Below, piece after piece: positions 25,581-33,613 of a stretch of DNA of 33,613 nucleotides (its first letter is position 1; every line of letters begins with the position of its first letter). The stretch covers positions 1 through 33,613 of the forward strand of contig JAAGNR010000094.1 of the NCBI GenBank assembly GCA_010435995.1. The letters run 5' to 3'. Source of the stretch: Ferrovum sp. (lineage in GTDB: Bacteria > Pseudomonadota > Gammaproteobacteria > Burkholderiales > Ferrovaceae). The notes beneath the pieces are model-generated. The model was not told where the DNA came from and ran no database searches. It saw nothing but the letters and a program-made list of their open reading frames with translations. Both the position numbers and the translations under genes were made by a program.

Positions 25581-26777
25581 ATGGCAGGCCATAATTTTCT
25601 TTTCGTTCCCGGCCCCTCTAATGTTCCCAACCGCGTCCTGCGTGCTATGGCCGTGCCTATGGAAGATCACCGCTCGGTGAAATTTCCTCAATTGACGCGG
25701 GAAATATTGGCGGGATTAAAGCGCATCTTCAAGACAGAAACCGCAAGCCCCATTCTCTTTCCATCTTCTGGCACAGGATGCTGGGAAGCCGCCCTGACCA
25801 ATTGCCTGAATCCCGGAGACCGCGTTCTGGCTTCCCGTTTCGGGCAATTCAGTCACCTCTGGTGCGACATGGGTCAACGGCTGGGTTTTGACATGAATAT
25901 TCTCGAAGTGGAGTGGGGCGAAGGAACTCCTACCGAGCGCTATCGTGCGGCCCTGGAAGCCGATACCGAACACCACATCAAAGCAGTGCTGGTGTGTCAG
26001 AATGAAACCGCCACCGGAGTAACCAGCGACATTGCCGCCATCCGTCAGGTGCTCAATGACACGGGGCACCCTGCCTTGCTCTTCGTAGATTCTGTCAGCG
26101 CCTTGGGGAGCATCGACTTTCGTATGGATGAATGGGGAGTGGATGTGTGTGTCGCGGGATCCCAAAAGGGGCTGATGCTGCCCGCCGGATTGGGAGTGAC
26201 CTGCGTCAGCCAGAAAGCTCAGGAAGCCGCAAAAAACAGCCGCCACCCGCGCTGTTACTTTGATTACCAGGATATGATCAAAAGCAACGGTACGGGATAT
26301 TTCCCCTACACTCCGTCCATCCCCATGCTCTATGGCCTCAAGGAATCCCTGACCATGATCGAGGAAGAGGGGTTGGAAAATGTCTTCGCACGCCACCGCT
26401 ATTTGGCCGAAGGGGTCCGTGCCGCCGTACAACAGGGCTGGAAGTTATCCCTCTGTGCCAAATCTCCCCACTGGTACTCCGACTCTGTTTCAGCCATCGT
26501 GGTTCCAGAAGGATTCAATGCGGCACAGGTCATCGAACGCGCTTTCCGCCGTTATAACCTGGCCCTCGGCACAGGACTGTCAAAAGTTGCCGGTAAAGTG
26601 TTTCGTATCGGACATTTGGGCGACCTCAATGAACTGATGCTCATGGCGGCCATCGCTGGCGCCGAAATGTCCATGCTCGATTGTGGGATTCCAGTCACTC
26701 CAGGAAGTGGGGTTGCCGCCGCATCCGAATACTGGCGGACCCACCAAGCCCCCGCTGCTTTGGGAGGCATGGCATGA
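25581..26777 (+). CDS. sgaA: Serine-glyoxylate aminotransferase
   Basis: A 398-residue class V aminotransferase. It moves the amino group of serine to glyoxylate, giving hydroxypyruvate and glycine, the diagnostic step of the serine cycle. Motifs are LFVPGPSNVPNRVLRAMA and MEDHRS near the start, FPSSGTGCWEAALTN, FVDSVSALGSIDFRMDEWGVDV, and the PLP lysine in AGSQKGLMLPAGL (Lys196). AGGAG precedes the ATG. It lies 39 bases after glyA and overlaps hprA by four bases (ATGA). The C-terminus matches the peroxisomal/bacterial SgaA type rather than the phosphoserine enzyme SerC. Confidence 0.95.
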   Translation: MAGHNFLFVPGPSNVPNRVLRAMAVPMEDHRSVKFPQLTREILAGLKRIFKTETASPILFPSSGTGCWEAALTNCLNPGDRVLASRFGQFSHLWCDMGQRLGFDMNILEVEWGEGTPTERYRAALEADTEHHIKAVLVCQNETATGVTSDIAAIRQVLNDTGHPALLFVDSVSALGSIDFRMDEWGVDVCVAGSQKGLMLPAGLGVTCVSQKAQEAAKNSRHPRCYFDYQDMIKSNGTGYFPYTPSIPMLYGLKESLTMIEEEGLENVFARHRYLAEGVRAAVQQGWKLSLCAKSPHWYSDSVSAIVVPEGFNAAQVIERAFRRYNLALGTGLSKVAGKVFRIGHLGDLNELMLMAAIAGAEMSMLDCGIPVTPGSGVAAASEYWRTHQAPAALGGMA

Positions 26778-27727
26778 GTGGGAAAGTCGTTTTCCTCGAC
26801 CGCGCCTCCCTCAAGGCGCGGGTGCGTTCCCCAGACTTCGCCTCTAGCTACGTGGAGTTCGATAAGACGGGAGCCGATGAAATCGTCGAACGCCTGCAGG
26901 GAGCCACGGTAGCCATCACTAACAAAGTCCCTCTGCGCGCTGACACCCTGCAGCAATTGCCTGATTTGAAGATGATTGCGGTGGCTGCCACAGGATACGA
27001 CGTCATCGACATCCCTGCCTGCCAAGCCCGCGGCATTCGCGTGGCCAACATCCGCAACTATGCCGTCCATACCGTGCCGGAACACGCCTTTGCCCTGATT
27101 TTGGCGCTGCGCCGTAACCTGCTGGCGTACCGTCAGGATGTGGAATCTGGGGTCTGGCAGCGTTCCCCTCAATTCTGTTTTTTTGACCATCCCATCGGCG
27201 ACCTGCATGGGGCAACTCTGGGAATTCTGGGAGAAGGGGTGCTGGGCCAAGGCACGGCACGGGTAGCTGAGCAAGGCTTTGGCATGCGCGTACTGTTTGC
27301 CGACCATACCCCACCCAAACGGGACGATGTCATATTTACCCCCTTTGAACAAGTGTTGGAAGAGGCCGATGTCCTTTCTCTTCACTGCCCCCTCACGGCA
27401 GATACCCGCAACATCATCGGCGCCAAGGAACTGCGGCGTATGAAGCCCACAGCTCTTCTCATCAACACCGCACGCGGTGGCCTAGTGGACGAGGCCGCCC
27501 TGATCCAGGCCCTGGACGAAGGATGGATTGCTGGGGCCGGATTTGATGTCCTGACCACCGAACCCCCCACCCAGGGACATCCCCTCCTCGATGTCCGCCG
27601 TCCCAACTTTATCCTGACCCCCCATGTCGCATGGGCTTCCGATGGTGCTATGCAATTTCTGGCAGATCAGTTGATCGATAATATCGAAGCATGGCAGCGG
27701 GGAACCCCGCAAAACCTAGTGATTTAA
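26774..27727 (+). CDS. hprA: Hydroxypyruvate reductase (D-2-hydroxyacid dehydrogenase)
   Basis: A 317-residue NAD(P)H-dependent enzyme reducing hydroxypyruvate to D-glycerate. The start ATG overlaps the sgaA stop (ATGA). The cofactor loop is GILGEGVLGQG. The catalytic triad is visible as Arg234 (NTARGGLVDE), Glu263 (TTEPP) and His284 (TPHVAW). Earlier segments VAVAATGYDVIDI and HTVPEHAFALILALRRN are typical of the family. Placement directly after the aminotransferase makes hydroxypyruvate the likely substrate. The 111 bases to mtkA contain a C-rich/G-rich possible stem but no convincing terminator. Confidence 0.94.
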   Translation: MSGKVVFLDRASLKARVRSPDFASSYVEFDKTGADEIVERLQGATVAITNKVPLRADTLQQLPDLKMIAVAATGYDVIDIPACQARGIRVANIRNYAVHTVPEHAFALILALRRNLLAYRQDVESGVWQRSPQFCFFDHPIGDLHGATLGILGEGVLGQGTARVAEQGFGMRVLFADHTPPKRDDVIFTPFEQVLEEADVLSLHCPLTADTRNIIGAKELRRMKPTALLINTARGGLVDEAALIQALDEGWIAGAGFDVLTTEPPTQGHPLLDVRRPNFILTPHVAWASDGAMQFLADQLIDNIEAWQRGTPQNLVI

Positions 27728-27838
27728 CACGCGAGCAACTTTTCCATTCCCCCTTGATTTTGCCGTTGCAGGAGCAGGGGGGAGTCGTTTTTCTGTCCAT
27801 CTCCTGTTATCATCGCGACATTCATTACAGGAGGTGTC

Positions 27839-29008
27839 ATGGATATTCACGAATATCAGGCGAAGGAACTGCTGGCGCAGCATGGGGTGTCCATCCCCCG
27901 CGGAAAGGTGGTGTATAGCCCAGATGAAGCCGCCCACGCAGCCACCAGTCTGGGAGGCGAAGTCTGGGCGGTGAAGGCCCAGATCCACGCAGGGGGTCGC
28001 GGCAAGGCGGGGGGAGTAAAACTGTGTCACAGCCTCGCGGAAGTGTCCAAAGTAGCAAATGGGCTGTTGGGCAACACCCTTGTCACTCACCAAACCGGCC
28101 CTGAAGGAAAAATCGTCCAACGCTTGTATGTAGAAGCCGCCGAACCCTTCGATCGTGAAATTTATCTGGGCTTTGTCCTAGACCGTAAAGCTCAACGGAT
28201 TCGACTCATCGCCTCCGCTCAGGGCGGTATGGAAATCGAGGAAATCGTCAAATCCCATCCTGAAGCTGTGCTCCAGGTGGAAGTGGAACCTGCCGTAGGA
28301 TTGCAGCCTTTTCAGGCACGTGAACTTGCTTTTGGTTTGGGCAGACTGACCATGAAGCAGGTGCATCAATTCGTCACCCTGACCATGGGTTGTTATCGCG
28401 CCTTTCGGGATCTTGATGCCACCATGGTGGAAATCAATCCCCTGGTGGTCACCAAGGAAGGGAGACTGGTGGCCCTCGACGCCAAGATGTCCTTTGATGA
28501 CAACGCCTTGTTCCGTCGTCCCGATCTTCATGAAATGCATGACCCCGCACAGGAAGATCCTCGCGAAGCCCAGGCACACCTCCATGGACTGAATTATGTC
28601 GGACTGTCAGGTGATATCGGCTGCATCATCAATGGTGCTGGCCTGGCCATGGCTACCATGGACATGATTAAGTACGCAGGCGGAGAACCTGCCAACTTCC
28701 TCGACGTCGGTGGCGGCGCTTCCCCAGAACGAGTGGCCGAAGCTTTTCGTCTGGTGCTTTCGGACAAAAATGTCAAAGCCATTCTGGTCAACATCTTCGC
28801 CGGGATTAATCGCTGTGACTGGGTCGCTGAAGGGGTCATTCAGGCAGCCCGTGGGCTGGGCGTGCCTCTGGTGGTGCGTCTGGCCGGAACCAATGTGGAA
28901 GCCGGTCAAAAGATCATCCGTGACAGCGGATTGCCCATCATCAGTGCGGACACTCTGGCCGAAGCGGCTGAACGCGCCGTAGCCGCCGCCCATGGTAAAG
29001 CGGCTTGA
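27839..29008 (+). CDS. mtkA: Malate-CoA ligase (malate thiokinase), beta subunit
   Basis: A 389-residue ATP-grasp protein of the succinyl-CoA synthetase beta (SucC) family. It starts [17 protein letters not shown] and has [29 protein letters not shown] and [15 protein letters not shown]. The C-terminal CoA-ligase part contains [31 protein letters not shown] and [11 protein letters not shown]. Together with MtkB it makes malyl-CoA from malate, CoA and ATP. Sequence alone cannot exclude succinyl-CoA synthetase, but the position between hprA and malyl-CoA lyase makes malate thiokinase much more likely. AGGAGGT lies upstream of the ATG. Confidence 0.9.
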   Translation: MDIHEYQAKELLAQHGVSIPRGKVVYSPDEAAHAATSLGGEVWAVKAQIHAGGRGKAGGVKLCHSLAEVSKVANGLLGNTLVTHQTGPEGKIVQRLYVEAAEPFDREIYLGFVLDRKAQRIRLIASAQGGMEIEEIVKSHPEAVLQVEVEPAVGLQPFQARELAFGLGRLTMKQVHQFVTLTMGCYRAFRDLDATMVEINPLVVTKEGRLVALDAKMSFDDNALFRRPDLHEMHDPAQEDPREAQAHLHGLNYVGLSGDIGCIINGAGLAMATMDMIKYAGGEPANFLDVGGGASPERVAEAFRLVLSDKNVKAILVNIFAGINRCDWVAEGVIQAARGLGVPLVVRLAGTNVEAGQKIIRDSGLPIISADTLAEAAERAVAAAHGKAA

Positions 29009-29033
29009 GCCGCGCTTCAGGAGAACGAGTTTC

Positions 29034-29921
29034 ATGAGCATTCTTATCGACGAAAAAACCAAGGTCATCGTTCAAGGCATTACCGGTGATAAAGCCACGT
29101 TTCATGCCACCGAAATGATTCACTACGGAACGAATGTCGTGGGTGGAGTCACTCCCGGAAAAGGGGGCTTGATCCATCTCGACCGTCCGGTATTCGACAC
29201 TGTCCGTCAGGCGGTGGAAGCCACCGGCGCAGAAGCCAGTCTGGCTTTTGTTCCCCCTCCCTTTGCGGCCGACGCCCTGATGGAAGCCGCCGATGCCGGT
29301 CTGAAACTGGTGTGTATAATCACTGACGGCATACCCGCTCAAGATATGATGCGGGTCAAACGTTACCTTCTGCGTTACCCCAAAGAAACCCGCACCATGA
29401 TCGTCGGACCCAATTGTGCCGGGATCATCAGCGCCGGGCGCGCCATGCTCGGAATCATGCCGGGCCATATCTATACCCGCGGCCATGTGGGTATTGTTTC
29501 CCGTTCCGGAACTTTGGGCTATGAAGCGGCGGCCCAGATGACCGCCTTAGGTATCGGCGTTTCCACCAGCGTAGGGATTGGTGGAGATCCCATCAACGGG
29601 AGTTCGTTTCTCGATCACATGGCGCTGTTTGAACAGGATCCAGAAACCCACGCCGTGGTCATGATCGGCGAAATCGGCGGGCCTCAGGAAGCCGAGGCCT
29701 CCCAGTGGATCAAGGAAAACATGACCAAACCCGTGGTCGGTTATGTCGCCGGACTCACCGCTCCTAAGGGCCGTCGCATGGGTCATGCAGGAGCCATCAT
29801 ATCCGCCGAAGGCGATACCGCCGGCGAAAAAGCCGAAATCATGGAATCTTTTGGCTTGTTTGTCGCCCCGAGTGCAGCAGAACTGGGCTCCACCGTTGCT
29901 CAAGCCCTCGCCACATTGTAA
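29034..29921 (+). CDS. mtkB: Malate-CoA ligase (malate thiokinase), alpha subunit
   Basis: A 295-residue SucD-family protein carrying the CoA-binding Rossmann domain and the phosphohistidine. It begins MSILIDEKTKVIVQGITGDKATFH. The segments GPNCAGIISAGRAMLGIMP, GIVSRSGTLGYEA, GIGGDPINGSSFLD and KGRRMGHAGAI follow, with the probable active-site His251. I chose ATG 29034, which has AGGAG upstream; an upstream ATG in the same frame overlaps mtkA. It lies 25 bases after mtkA and 12 before the lyase. Confidence 0.91.
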   Translation: MSILIDEKTKVIVQGITGDKATFHATEMIHYGTNVVGGVTPGKGGLIHLDRPVFDTVRQAVEATGAEASLAFVPPPFAADALMEAADAGLKLVCIITDGIPAQDMMRVKRYLLRYPKETRTMIVGPNCAGIISAGRAMLGIMPGHIYTRGHVGIVSRSGTLGYEAAAQMTALGIGVSTSVGIGGDPINGSSFLDHMALFEQDPETHAVVMIGEIGGPQEAEASQWIKENMTKPVVGYVAGLTAPKGRRMGHAGAIISAEGDTAGEKAEIMESFGLFVAPSAAELGSTVAQALATL

Positions 29922-29933
29922 GGAGTTTCATTC

Positions 29934-30911
29934 ATGAGTTTTACCCAAATCCCCCCTGCCACCGCCCGTCTCCACCGTTCCGAACTGGCGGTCCCAGGGT
30001 CCAATATCAGTCTTTTTGAAAAAGCAGCCCGCTCCAAGGCCGATGTCGTTTTCCTGGATCTGGAAGATGCCGTGGCCCCCGATGACAAGGCGACTGCCCG
30101 CAAGAACATCATCCAAGCCCTGAACGACATCGATTGGGGCAGCAAGACCATGATGATCCGCATGAACGGACTGGACACCCACTATGCCTACCGCGATGTC
30201 GTGGACATTGTAGAAGCCTGCCCCCGTCTGGACATGATTCTTGTTCCCAAAGTGGGCGTTTCTCAGGATCTGTACGCCATGGACATGCTGGTGACCCAGA
30301 TCGAGAATGCCATGGGACGCACCAAACGCATTGGTTTTGAAGCCCTGATCGAAACCGCCCTGGGATTGGCCAATGTGGAAGCCATCGCCCAATCTTCCCC
30401 ACGACTCGAAGCCATGAGCTTTGGCGTGGCCGATTATGCGGCCTCCACCCGCGCCCGCACCACCATCATTGGTGGCGTTCACAAAGATTCTGGCGTACTC
30501 ACCGACAAGGACGAGGATGGCAAACGGGAATATTACTGGACCGATCCCTGGCATGCCGCCCAAACGCGGATGCTGGTGGCCTGTCGCGCCTATGGTTTGC
30601 GCCCAGTAGATGGACCTTTTGGCGATTTCAGTGACCCCGATGGCTTTATTGCCGCAGCCAACCGCGTGGCTGTTCTGGGTTATGAAGGCAAGTGGGCGAT
30701 CCATCCTTCACAAATCGATTTGTGCAACCAGGTCTTTACCCCAAGCGAAGCCGAGGTCACCAAAGCCAAGCGCATCATCGAAGCCATGGAACAAGCGGCC
30801 CGGGAAGGTCGTGGGGCGGTGTCTCTGGATGGTCGTCTGATCGATATCGCCAGTATCCGCATGGCCGAAAGCCTGCTCACCAAGGCCCGTGCTATGGGTC
30901 TGAACGCCTGA
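29934..30911 (+). CDS. mcl: Malyl-CoA lyase (CitE/HpcH-HpaI family)
   Basis: A 325-residue TIM-barrel enzyme splitting malyl-CoA into acetyl-CoA and glyoxylate, which closes the serine cycle. Motifs are RSELAVPGSN, the metal and substrate segments VFLDLEDAVAPDDK and IRMNGLDTHY, LVPKVG, IGFEALIETALGLANVE, MSFGVADYAAS and the GKWAIHPSQID end. The GIGNPF-like loop of plain citrate lyase beta subunits is lacking, and the length fits Mcl. AAGGAG precedes the ATG. It follows mtkB by 12 bases, with no PEP carboxylase gene inserted as in Methylobacterium. Confidence 0.93.
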   Translation: MSFTQIPPATARLHRSELAVPGSNISLFEKAARSKADVVFLDLEDAVAPDDKATARKNIIQALNDIDWGSKTMMIRMNGLDTHYAYRDVVDIVEACPRLDMILVPKVGVSQDLYAMDMLVTQIENAMGRTKRIGFEALIETALGLANVEAIAQSSPRLEAMSFGVADYAASTRARTTIIGGVHKDSGVLTDKDEDGKREYYWTDPWHAAQTRMLVACRAYGLRPVDGPFGDFSDPDGFIAAANRVAVLGYEGKWAIHPSQIDLCNQVFTPSEAEVTKAKRIIEAMEQAAREGRGAVSLDGRLIDIASIRMAESLLTKARAMGLNA

Positions 30912-30920
30912 CGATTTTAT

Positions 30921-32165
30921 ATGGCCCTGACGGCCCCACCGCCCGACCTCCCTGTACCTTCTCGCCCGCTGCGTCGCTGGGTTCTGGGGGTTACGGGGGG
31001 GATCGCCGCCTACAAAGCTGCCGAATTGATCCGCCTTATGGTCAAAGCAGGGTTGGAGGTGCAGGTGGTCATGACTGCAGCCGCTACCCGCTTCATTGCC
31101 CCTCTCACGTTTCAGGCCCTTTCTGGGCGCCCCGTGGCTACCGATCTTTGGGAAGCCTCTGAGGGTGCAGGAATGGATCACATCGACCTGGTACGCCAGG
31201 CAGATGCCGTATTGATTGCCCCCGCCAGCGCCGACTTTCTGGCGCGCATCGCTCAGGGAATGGCCGACGATCTGCTCACGACCCTGGTCGCAGCCCGCAG
31301 TGTTCCGCTATTTCTCGCTCCTGCCATGAACCAAGCCATGTGGCAAAATCCGGCGAACCAGCGCAATATTGCACTGCTCAAGGAAGATGGAGCTTACTTT
31401 TTAGGGCCAGGAGAAGGGGTTCAGGCCTGTGGCGAAGTGGGATTGGGCCGTTTCTGGGAGCCCACCATGATTCTTGATGCTCTGGCCCCCGTTCTGGGAT
31501 GGGAGAATGCCCCAGACCTACGGGGCAAGAAGGTATTACTCACGGCTGGCCCCACCGTTGAAGCCATTGATCCCGTTCGCACCCTCACCAATATCAGTTC
31601 TGGAAAGATGGGATATGCTCTGGCGGCCGCAGCCGTTGCCTGCGGTGCGGAGGTTGTGTTGATCAGTGGTCCCACAGCCTTGCCCCTCCCTGAAGGATGT
31701 CGAATGATTTCAGTACGCAGTGCCAACCAGATGCGCGATGCGGTTCTTGACGAAATTCACGACACTGATCTGTTTTTTGCCGTTGCAGCGGTTGCTGATT
31801 ACACGCCTGCCAATCCCAGCGGACATAAGATCAAAAAAACCGGAGAAGCTCTGACCCTGAAGCTGGTTCCCACCCCGGATATACTGGCCACGGTCGCTGC
31901 CTTGCCGCGTCCTCCCTTCTGCGTCGGATTTGCTGCAGAGAGCCAAAATCTCGAGGAATATGCCAAGCAAAAGCGACTCGCCAAAAAGATCCCCCTGATC
32001 GTAGGTAATCTGGCCCAACGCGCTTTGGGTCGCGACGATAATGAAATTATTTTATTTGACGATCAAGGGAGCCACCCTCTCCCGCCGGCTTCCAAATCCG
32101 AACTGGCGCATCACATTCTGAAGCATGCCTTTGCCTTGATGCGCCAACACACGCTTTCCTCTTGA
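30921..32165 (+). CDS. coaBC: Bifunctional CoA biosynthesis protein CoaBC
   Basis: A 414-residue fusion. The N-terminal flavin-dependent 4'-phosphopantothenoylcysteine decarboxylase (about residues 17-190) has [36 protein letters not shown] and the catalytic Cys170 ([10 protein letters not shown]). The C-terminal phosphopantothenate-cysteine ligase (about 195-414) has [25 protein letters not shown] and FAAESQNL. The two act in the CoA pathway. The ATG is only nine bases after mcl, with no visible terminator and a poor ribosome site, so it may be read from the serine-cycle operon. The downstream neighbour dut is a common partner in proteobacteria. Confidence 0.94.
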   Translation: MALTAPPPDLPVPSRPLRRWVLGVTGGIAAYKAAELIRLMVKAGLEVQVVMTAAATRFIAPLTFQALSGRPVATDLWEASEGAGMDHIDLVRQADAVLIAPASADFLARIAQGMADDLLTTLVAARSVPLFLAPAMNQAMWQNPANQRNIALLKEDGAYFLGPGEGVQACGEVGLGRFWEPTMILDALAPVLGWENAPDLRGKKVLLTAGPTVEAIDPVRTLTNISSGKMGYALAAAAVACGAEVVLISGPTALPLPEGCRMISVRSANQMRDAVLDEIHDTDLFFAVAAVADYTPANPSGHKIKKTGEALTLKLVPTPDILATVAALPRPPFCVGFAAESQNLEEYAKQKRLAKKIPLIVGNLAQRALGRDDNEIILFDDQGSHPLPPASKSELAHHILKHAFALMRQHTLSS

Positions 32166-32179
32166 ATCGAGCGTTTACT

Positions 32180-32629
32180 ATGATCCCTTTGCAAGTACAA
32201 ATTCTTGATCCGCGCCTGCGCGATAACCTTCCCTCCTATGGCACAGCCGGTGCAGCTGGTCTCGACCTGCGCGCCTGTATCGCGGAACCTGTGGTGCTCT
32301 ACCCCGGACAAACCGAACTGATTCCAGCGGGCCTGGCACTCCACATCGGTAACCCCCATTATGCGGCCATGATTTTGCCTCGCTCCGGCTTGGGCCATAA
32401 ACACGGCATTGTCCTGGGAAACCTTGTGGGTTTGATTGACTCAGACTACCAGGGGCAGGTGTTTGTCTCCCTCTGGAATCGTGGCCATGACGTGTTCGAG
32501 ATCAAACCGATGGAACGCATGGCGCAACTCATCGTCGTACCTGTGGTTCAAGTCGAACTTGAGGTGGTAGACTCGTTTGCCCACAGTGAACGGGGAACCG
32601 GAGGCTTCGGCAGCACCGGAAGACATTAA
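32180..32629 (+). CDS. dut: dUTP diphosphatase
   Basis: A 149-residue trimeric dUTPase that removes dUTP and supplies dUMP for dTMP synthesis. The five family motifs are visible: [39 protein letters not shown] and [12 protein letters not shown] at the C-terminus. I start it at ATG 32180, which gives the typical N-terminus [13 protein letters not shown]. An in-frame TTG overlapping the coaBC stop is less likely. It lies 14 bases after coaBC and abuts the next gene directly. Confidence 0.95.
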   Translation: MIPLQVQILDPRLRDNLPSYGTAGAAGLDLRACIAEPVVLYPGQTELIPAGLALHIGNPHYAAMILPRSGLGHKHGIVLGNLVGLIDSDYQGQVFVSLWNRGHDVFEIKPMERMAQLIVVPVVQVELEVVDSFAHSERGTGGFGSTGRH

Positions 32630-33010
32630 GTGACCCGAGGCATCCTATTATTTGCCCACGGTGCGCGCGATCCCCGATGGGCCGAGCCCTTCAGGGAGAT
32701 TTGCTTACGGGTGAGATCCCTCCAGCCCACGGTCGCAGTGGATCTGTGTTTTCTGGAACTGATGACTCCGTCCCTGCAACAAGCCACTACTGATCTGGTG
32801 GTTCGCGGCATCACTCACCTGACCGTTGTCCCTTTATTCATGGCTCAAGGGGGCCACCTGCGCCAGGATCTGCCGGTGCTGATCGACAGCCTGCGCGCTC
32901 AATACCCCCAACTCACGATCCACGTCACCACTGCCCTCGGAGATTCTCCCGAACTATTGGGCGCCATTGCCCAATGGGTTGGTGTCATATCGGCTCAAAG
33001 CACAACATAA
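32630..33010 (+). CDS. CbiX/SirB-family chelatase-like protein
   Basis: A 126-residue single-domain protein of the CbiX small group. The N-terminal GILLFAHGARDPRW carries the metal-binding His, and LTVVPLFMAQGGHLRQDLP carries the second His region. Such proteins insert cobalt, nickel or iron into sirohydrochlorin-type tetrapyrroles; the metal here is unknown. The start is GTG placed immediately after the dut stop (TAAGTG), so translation is coupled. An iron insertion (siroheme) role or a cobalamin role are both possible. Confidence 0.85.
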   Translation: MTRGILLFAHGARDPRWAEPFREICLRVRSLQPTVAVDLCFLELMTPSLQQATTDLVVRGITHLTVVPLFMAQGGHLRQDLPVLIDSLRAQYPQLTIHVTTALGDSPELLGAIAQWVGVISAQSTT

Positions 33011-33032
33011 AAAACGGAAAGTTCGGACAAAG

Positions 33033-33062
33033 TTGCCTCCACCCTTGAAAATATGCGATAAT
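33033..33062 (+). promoter_or_regulatory. Candidate promoter of rpmB-rpmG-tRNA-Ser
   Basis: TTGCCT (33033-33038) and GATAAT (33057-33062) lie 18 bases apart, with a TG dinucleotide two bases before the -10. The -10 ends 41 bases before the rpmB start. No other promoter-like element was seen in the 93-bp gap after the chelatase gene. Confidence 0.5.
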
Positions 33063-33103
33063 CGTTGTTTACCTTTGTACAAACCTCATACGGGAGCAAC
33101 AAC

Positions 33104-33340
33104 ATGGCACGCGTCTGCGCGGTCACCGGGAAAAAACCCATGGTTGGCCACAATGTGTCACACGCCAATAATAAAACCAAACGGCGTTTCTTACCCAACT
33201 TGCAATACCGTCGTTTTTGGCTGGAAAGTCAAAACCGCTGGATTCGTTTACGCGTTTCCAATGCCGGTCTGCGCTTGATCGACAAAAAAGGCATTGAAGT
33301 CGTTCTCGCTGAATTGAGCGAAACCGCCTTGCAAGGCTGA
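33104..33340 (+). CDS. rpmB: 50S ribosomal protein L28
   Basis: A 78-residue basic protein of the large ribosomal subunit. The sequence [25 protein letters not shown] and [13 protein letters not shown] are textbook L28, and the length equals that of E. coli L28. ATG 33104 follows GGAG by seven bases. rpmG follows 17 bases later, the conserved rpmB-rpmG order. Confidence 0.97.
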   Translation: MARVCAVTGKKPMVGHNVSHANNKTKRRFLPNLQYRRFWLESQNRWIRLRVSNAGLRLIDKKGIEVVLAELSETALQG

Positions 33341-33357
33341 TTTCAGAGGAAAAACTC

Positions 33358-33513
33358 ATGCGTGATAAAATAAAATTGGAATCGACCGCAGGTACCGGTC
33401 ACTTCTACACCACCACCAAGAACAAAAAAACCATGCCAGGCAAGATGGAAATCAAGAAATTTGATCCCGTTGCCCGCAAGCATGTGGCTTATAAAGAAGC
33501 CAAAATCAAGTAA
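33358..33513 (+). CDS. rpmG: 50S ribosomal protein L33
   Basis: A 51-residue basic protein beginning [20 protein letters not shown] and ending AYKEAKIK, clearly L33. It lacks the CxxC zinc motifs, so it is the Cys-less form usual in proteobacteria. AGAGGA precedes the ATG. Its stop codon is only eight bases before the tRNA-Ser gene, which suggests a shared transcript. Confidence 0.96.
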   Translation: MRDKIKLESTAGTGHFYTTTKNKKTMPGKMEIKKFDPVARKHVAYKEAKIK

Positions 33514-33521
33514 TTGTTCTC

Positions 33522-33612
33522 GGAGAGGTGGATGAGCGGTTTAAGTCGCACGCCTGGAAAGCGTGTTTAGGATAATATCCTAACGCGGGTTCGAATCCCG
33601 CCCTCTCCGCCA
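33522..33612 (+). tRNA. tRNA-Ser (anticodon GGA)
   Basis: A class II tRNA with acceptor GGAGAGG and encoded CCA (33610-33612). The anticodon stem CACGC/GCGTG encloses CTGGAAA, so the anticodon is GGA, reading UCC and UCU. A long variable arm and the T-loop GTTCGAATC are present. The acceptor stem and T arm are nearly the same as in the tRNA-Ser(CGA) at the other end of the window. Confidence 0.96.
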
Positions 33613-33613
33613 A

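Noticed and set aside
27748-27785. Terminator or attenuator between hprA and mtkA (CCCCCT...AGGGGG)
   Set aside because: The stem is only six pairs with a loop of about 20 bases, and the T tract is displaced. Too weak to list.
27839-29921. Calling the pair succinyl-CoA synthetase (sucCD)
   Set aside because: The fold is the same, but the genes lie between hydroxypyruvate reductase and malyl-CoA lyase with no 2-oxoglutarate dehydrogenase genes nearby. Malate thiokinase fits better.

Overview
This window reads as chromosomal DNA of a methylotrophic proteobacterium, most likely gamma- or betaproteobacterial. The evidence is a nearly complete serine cycle for C1 assimilation (glyA, serine-glyoxylate aminotransferase, hydroxypyruvate reductase, glycerate 2-kinase, malate thiokinase A and B, malyl-CoA lyase), formate-tetrahydrofolate ligase, a Gram-negative type II secretion system and an OmpA porin. 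A small sulfur module (sulfide:quinone oxidoreductase-like enzyme, TusA, DsrE-like protein, DUF1641 protein) suggests that reduced sulfur is handled as well. I cannot name the species from sequence alone.

Layout. 1-450: degenerate end of an integrated element, with a tyrosine-recombinase C-terminal remnant next to a tRNA-Ser(CGA) gene. 527-2453 (minus): the tRNA and an Uup-like ABC-F ATPase, separated by 10 bp. 2541-3806: ompA and its terminators. 3807-4328: an intergenic region with a 24-bp imperfect palindrome, then a tRNA-Arg(CCU) gene whose anticodon loop is split by a 220-nt group I self-splicing intron. 4446-4955: a DUF1178 zinc-ribbon-like protein. 4963-14741 (minus): a tightly packed type II secretion operon in the order G-I-J-K-L-M-N-D-E-F, with a short gspC transcribed divergently (14960) and translationally overlapped by a DUF1624 membrane protein. 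16113-17009 (minus): an EamA-type transporter.

17104-24181 (minus) is one long co-oriented series: glycerate 2-kinase, formate-THF ligase, folC, DsrE-like, TusA, SQR-like, DUF1641. The only clear terminator-like hairpin is at its far end. Divergent from it, 24294-32165 (plus) carries glyA, sgaA, hprA, mtkA, mtkB, mcl, then coaBC. It continues into dut, a CbiX-like chelatase, rpmB, rpmG and tRNA-Ser(GGA), which closes the window.

How the genes work together. Formate enters the folate pool through FtfL, and FolC polyglutamylates the folate carrier. GlyA makes serine, SgaA turns it into hydroxypyruvate, HprA into glycerate and Gck into 2-phosphoglycerate. MtkAB activates malate to malyl-CoA, and Mcl cleaves it to acetyl-CoA and glyoxylate, which returns to SgaA. 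PEP carboxylase, enolase and malate dehydrogenase are not in the window. CoaBC, nine bases after mcl, supplies the CoA on which the last two steps depend. The sulfur genes probably oxidise sulfide to sulfane sulfur and pass it between cysteine carriers.

The most notable observations are the group I intron in tRNA-Arg(CCU), the linkage of C1 and sulfur genes, long G/C homopolymers in three secretion genes, and two tRNA-Ser genes each abutting a protein gene.
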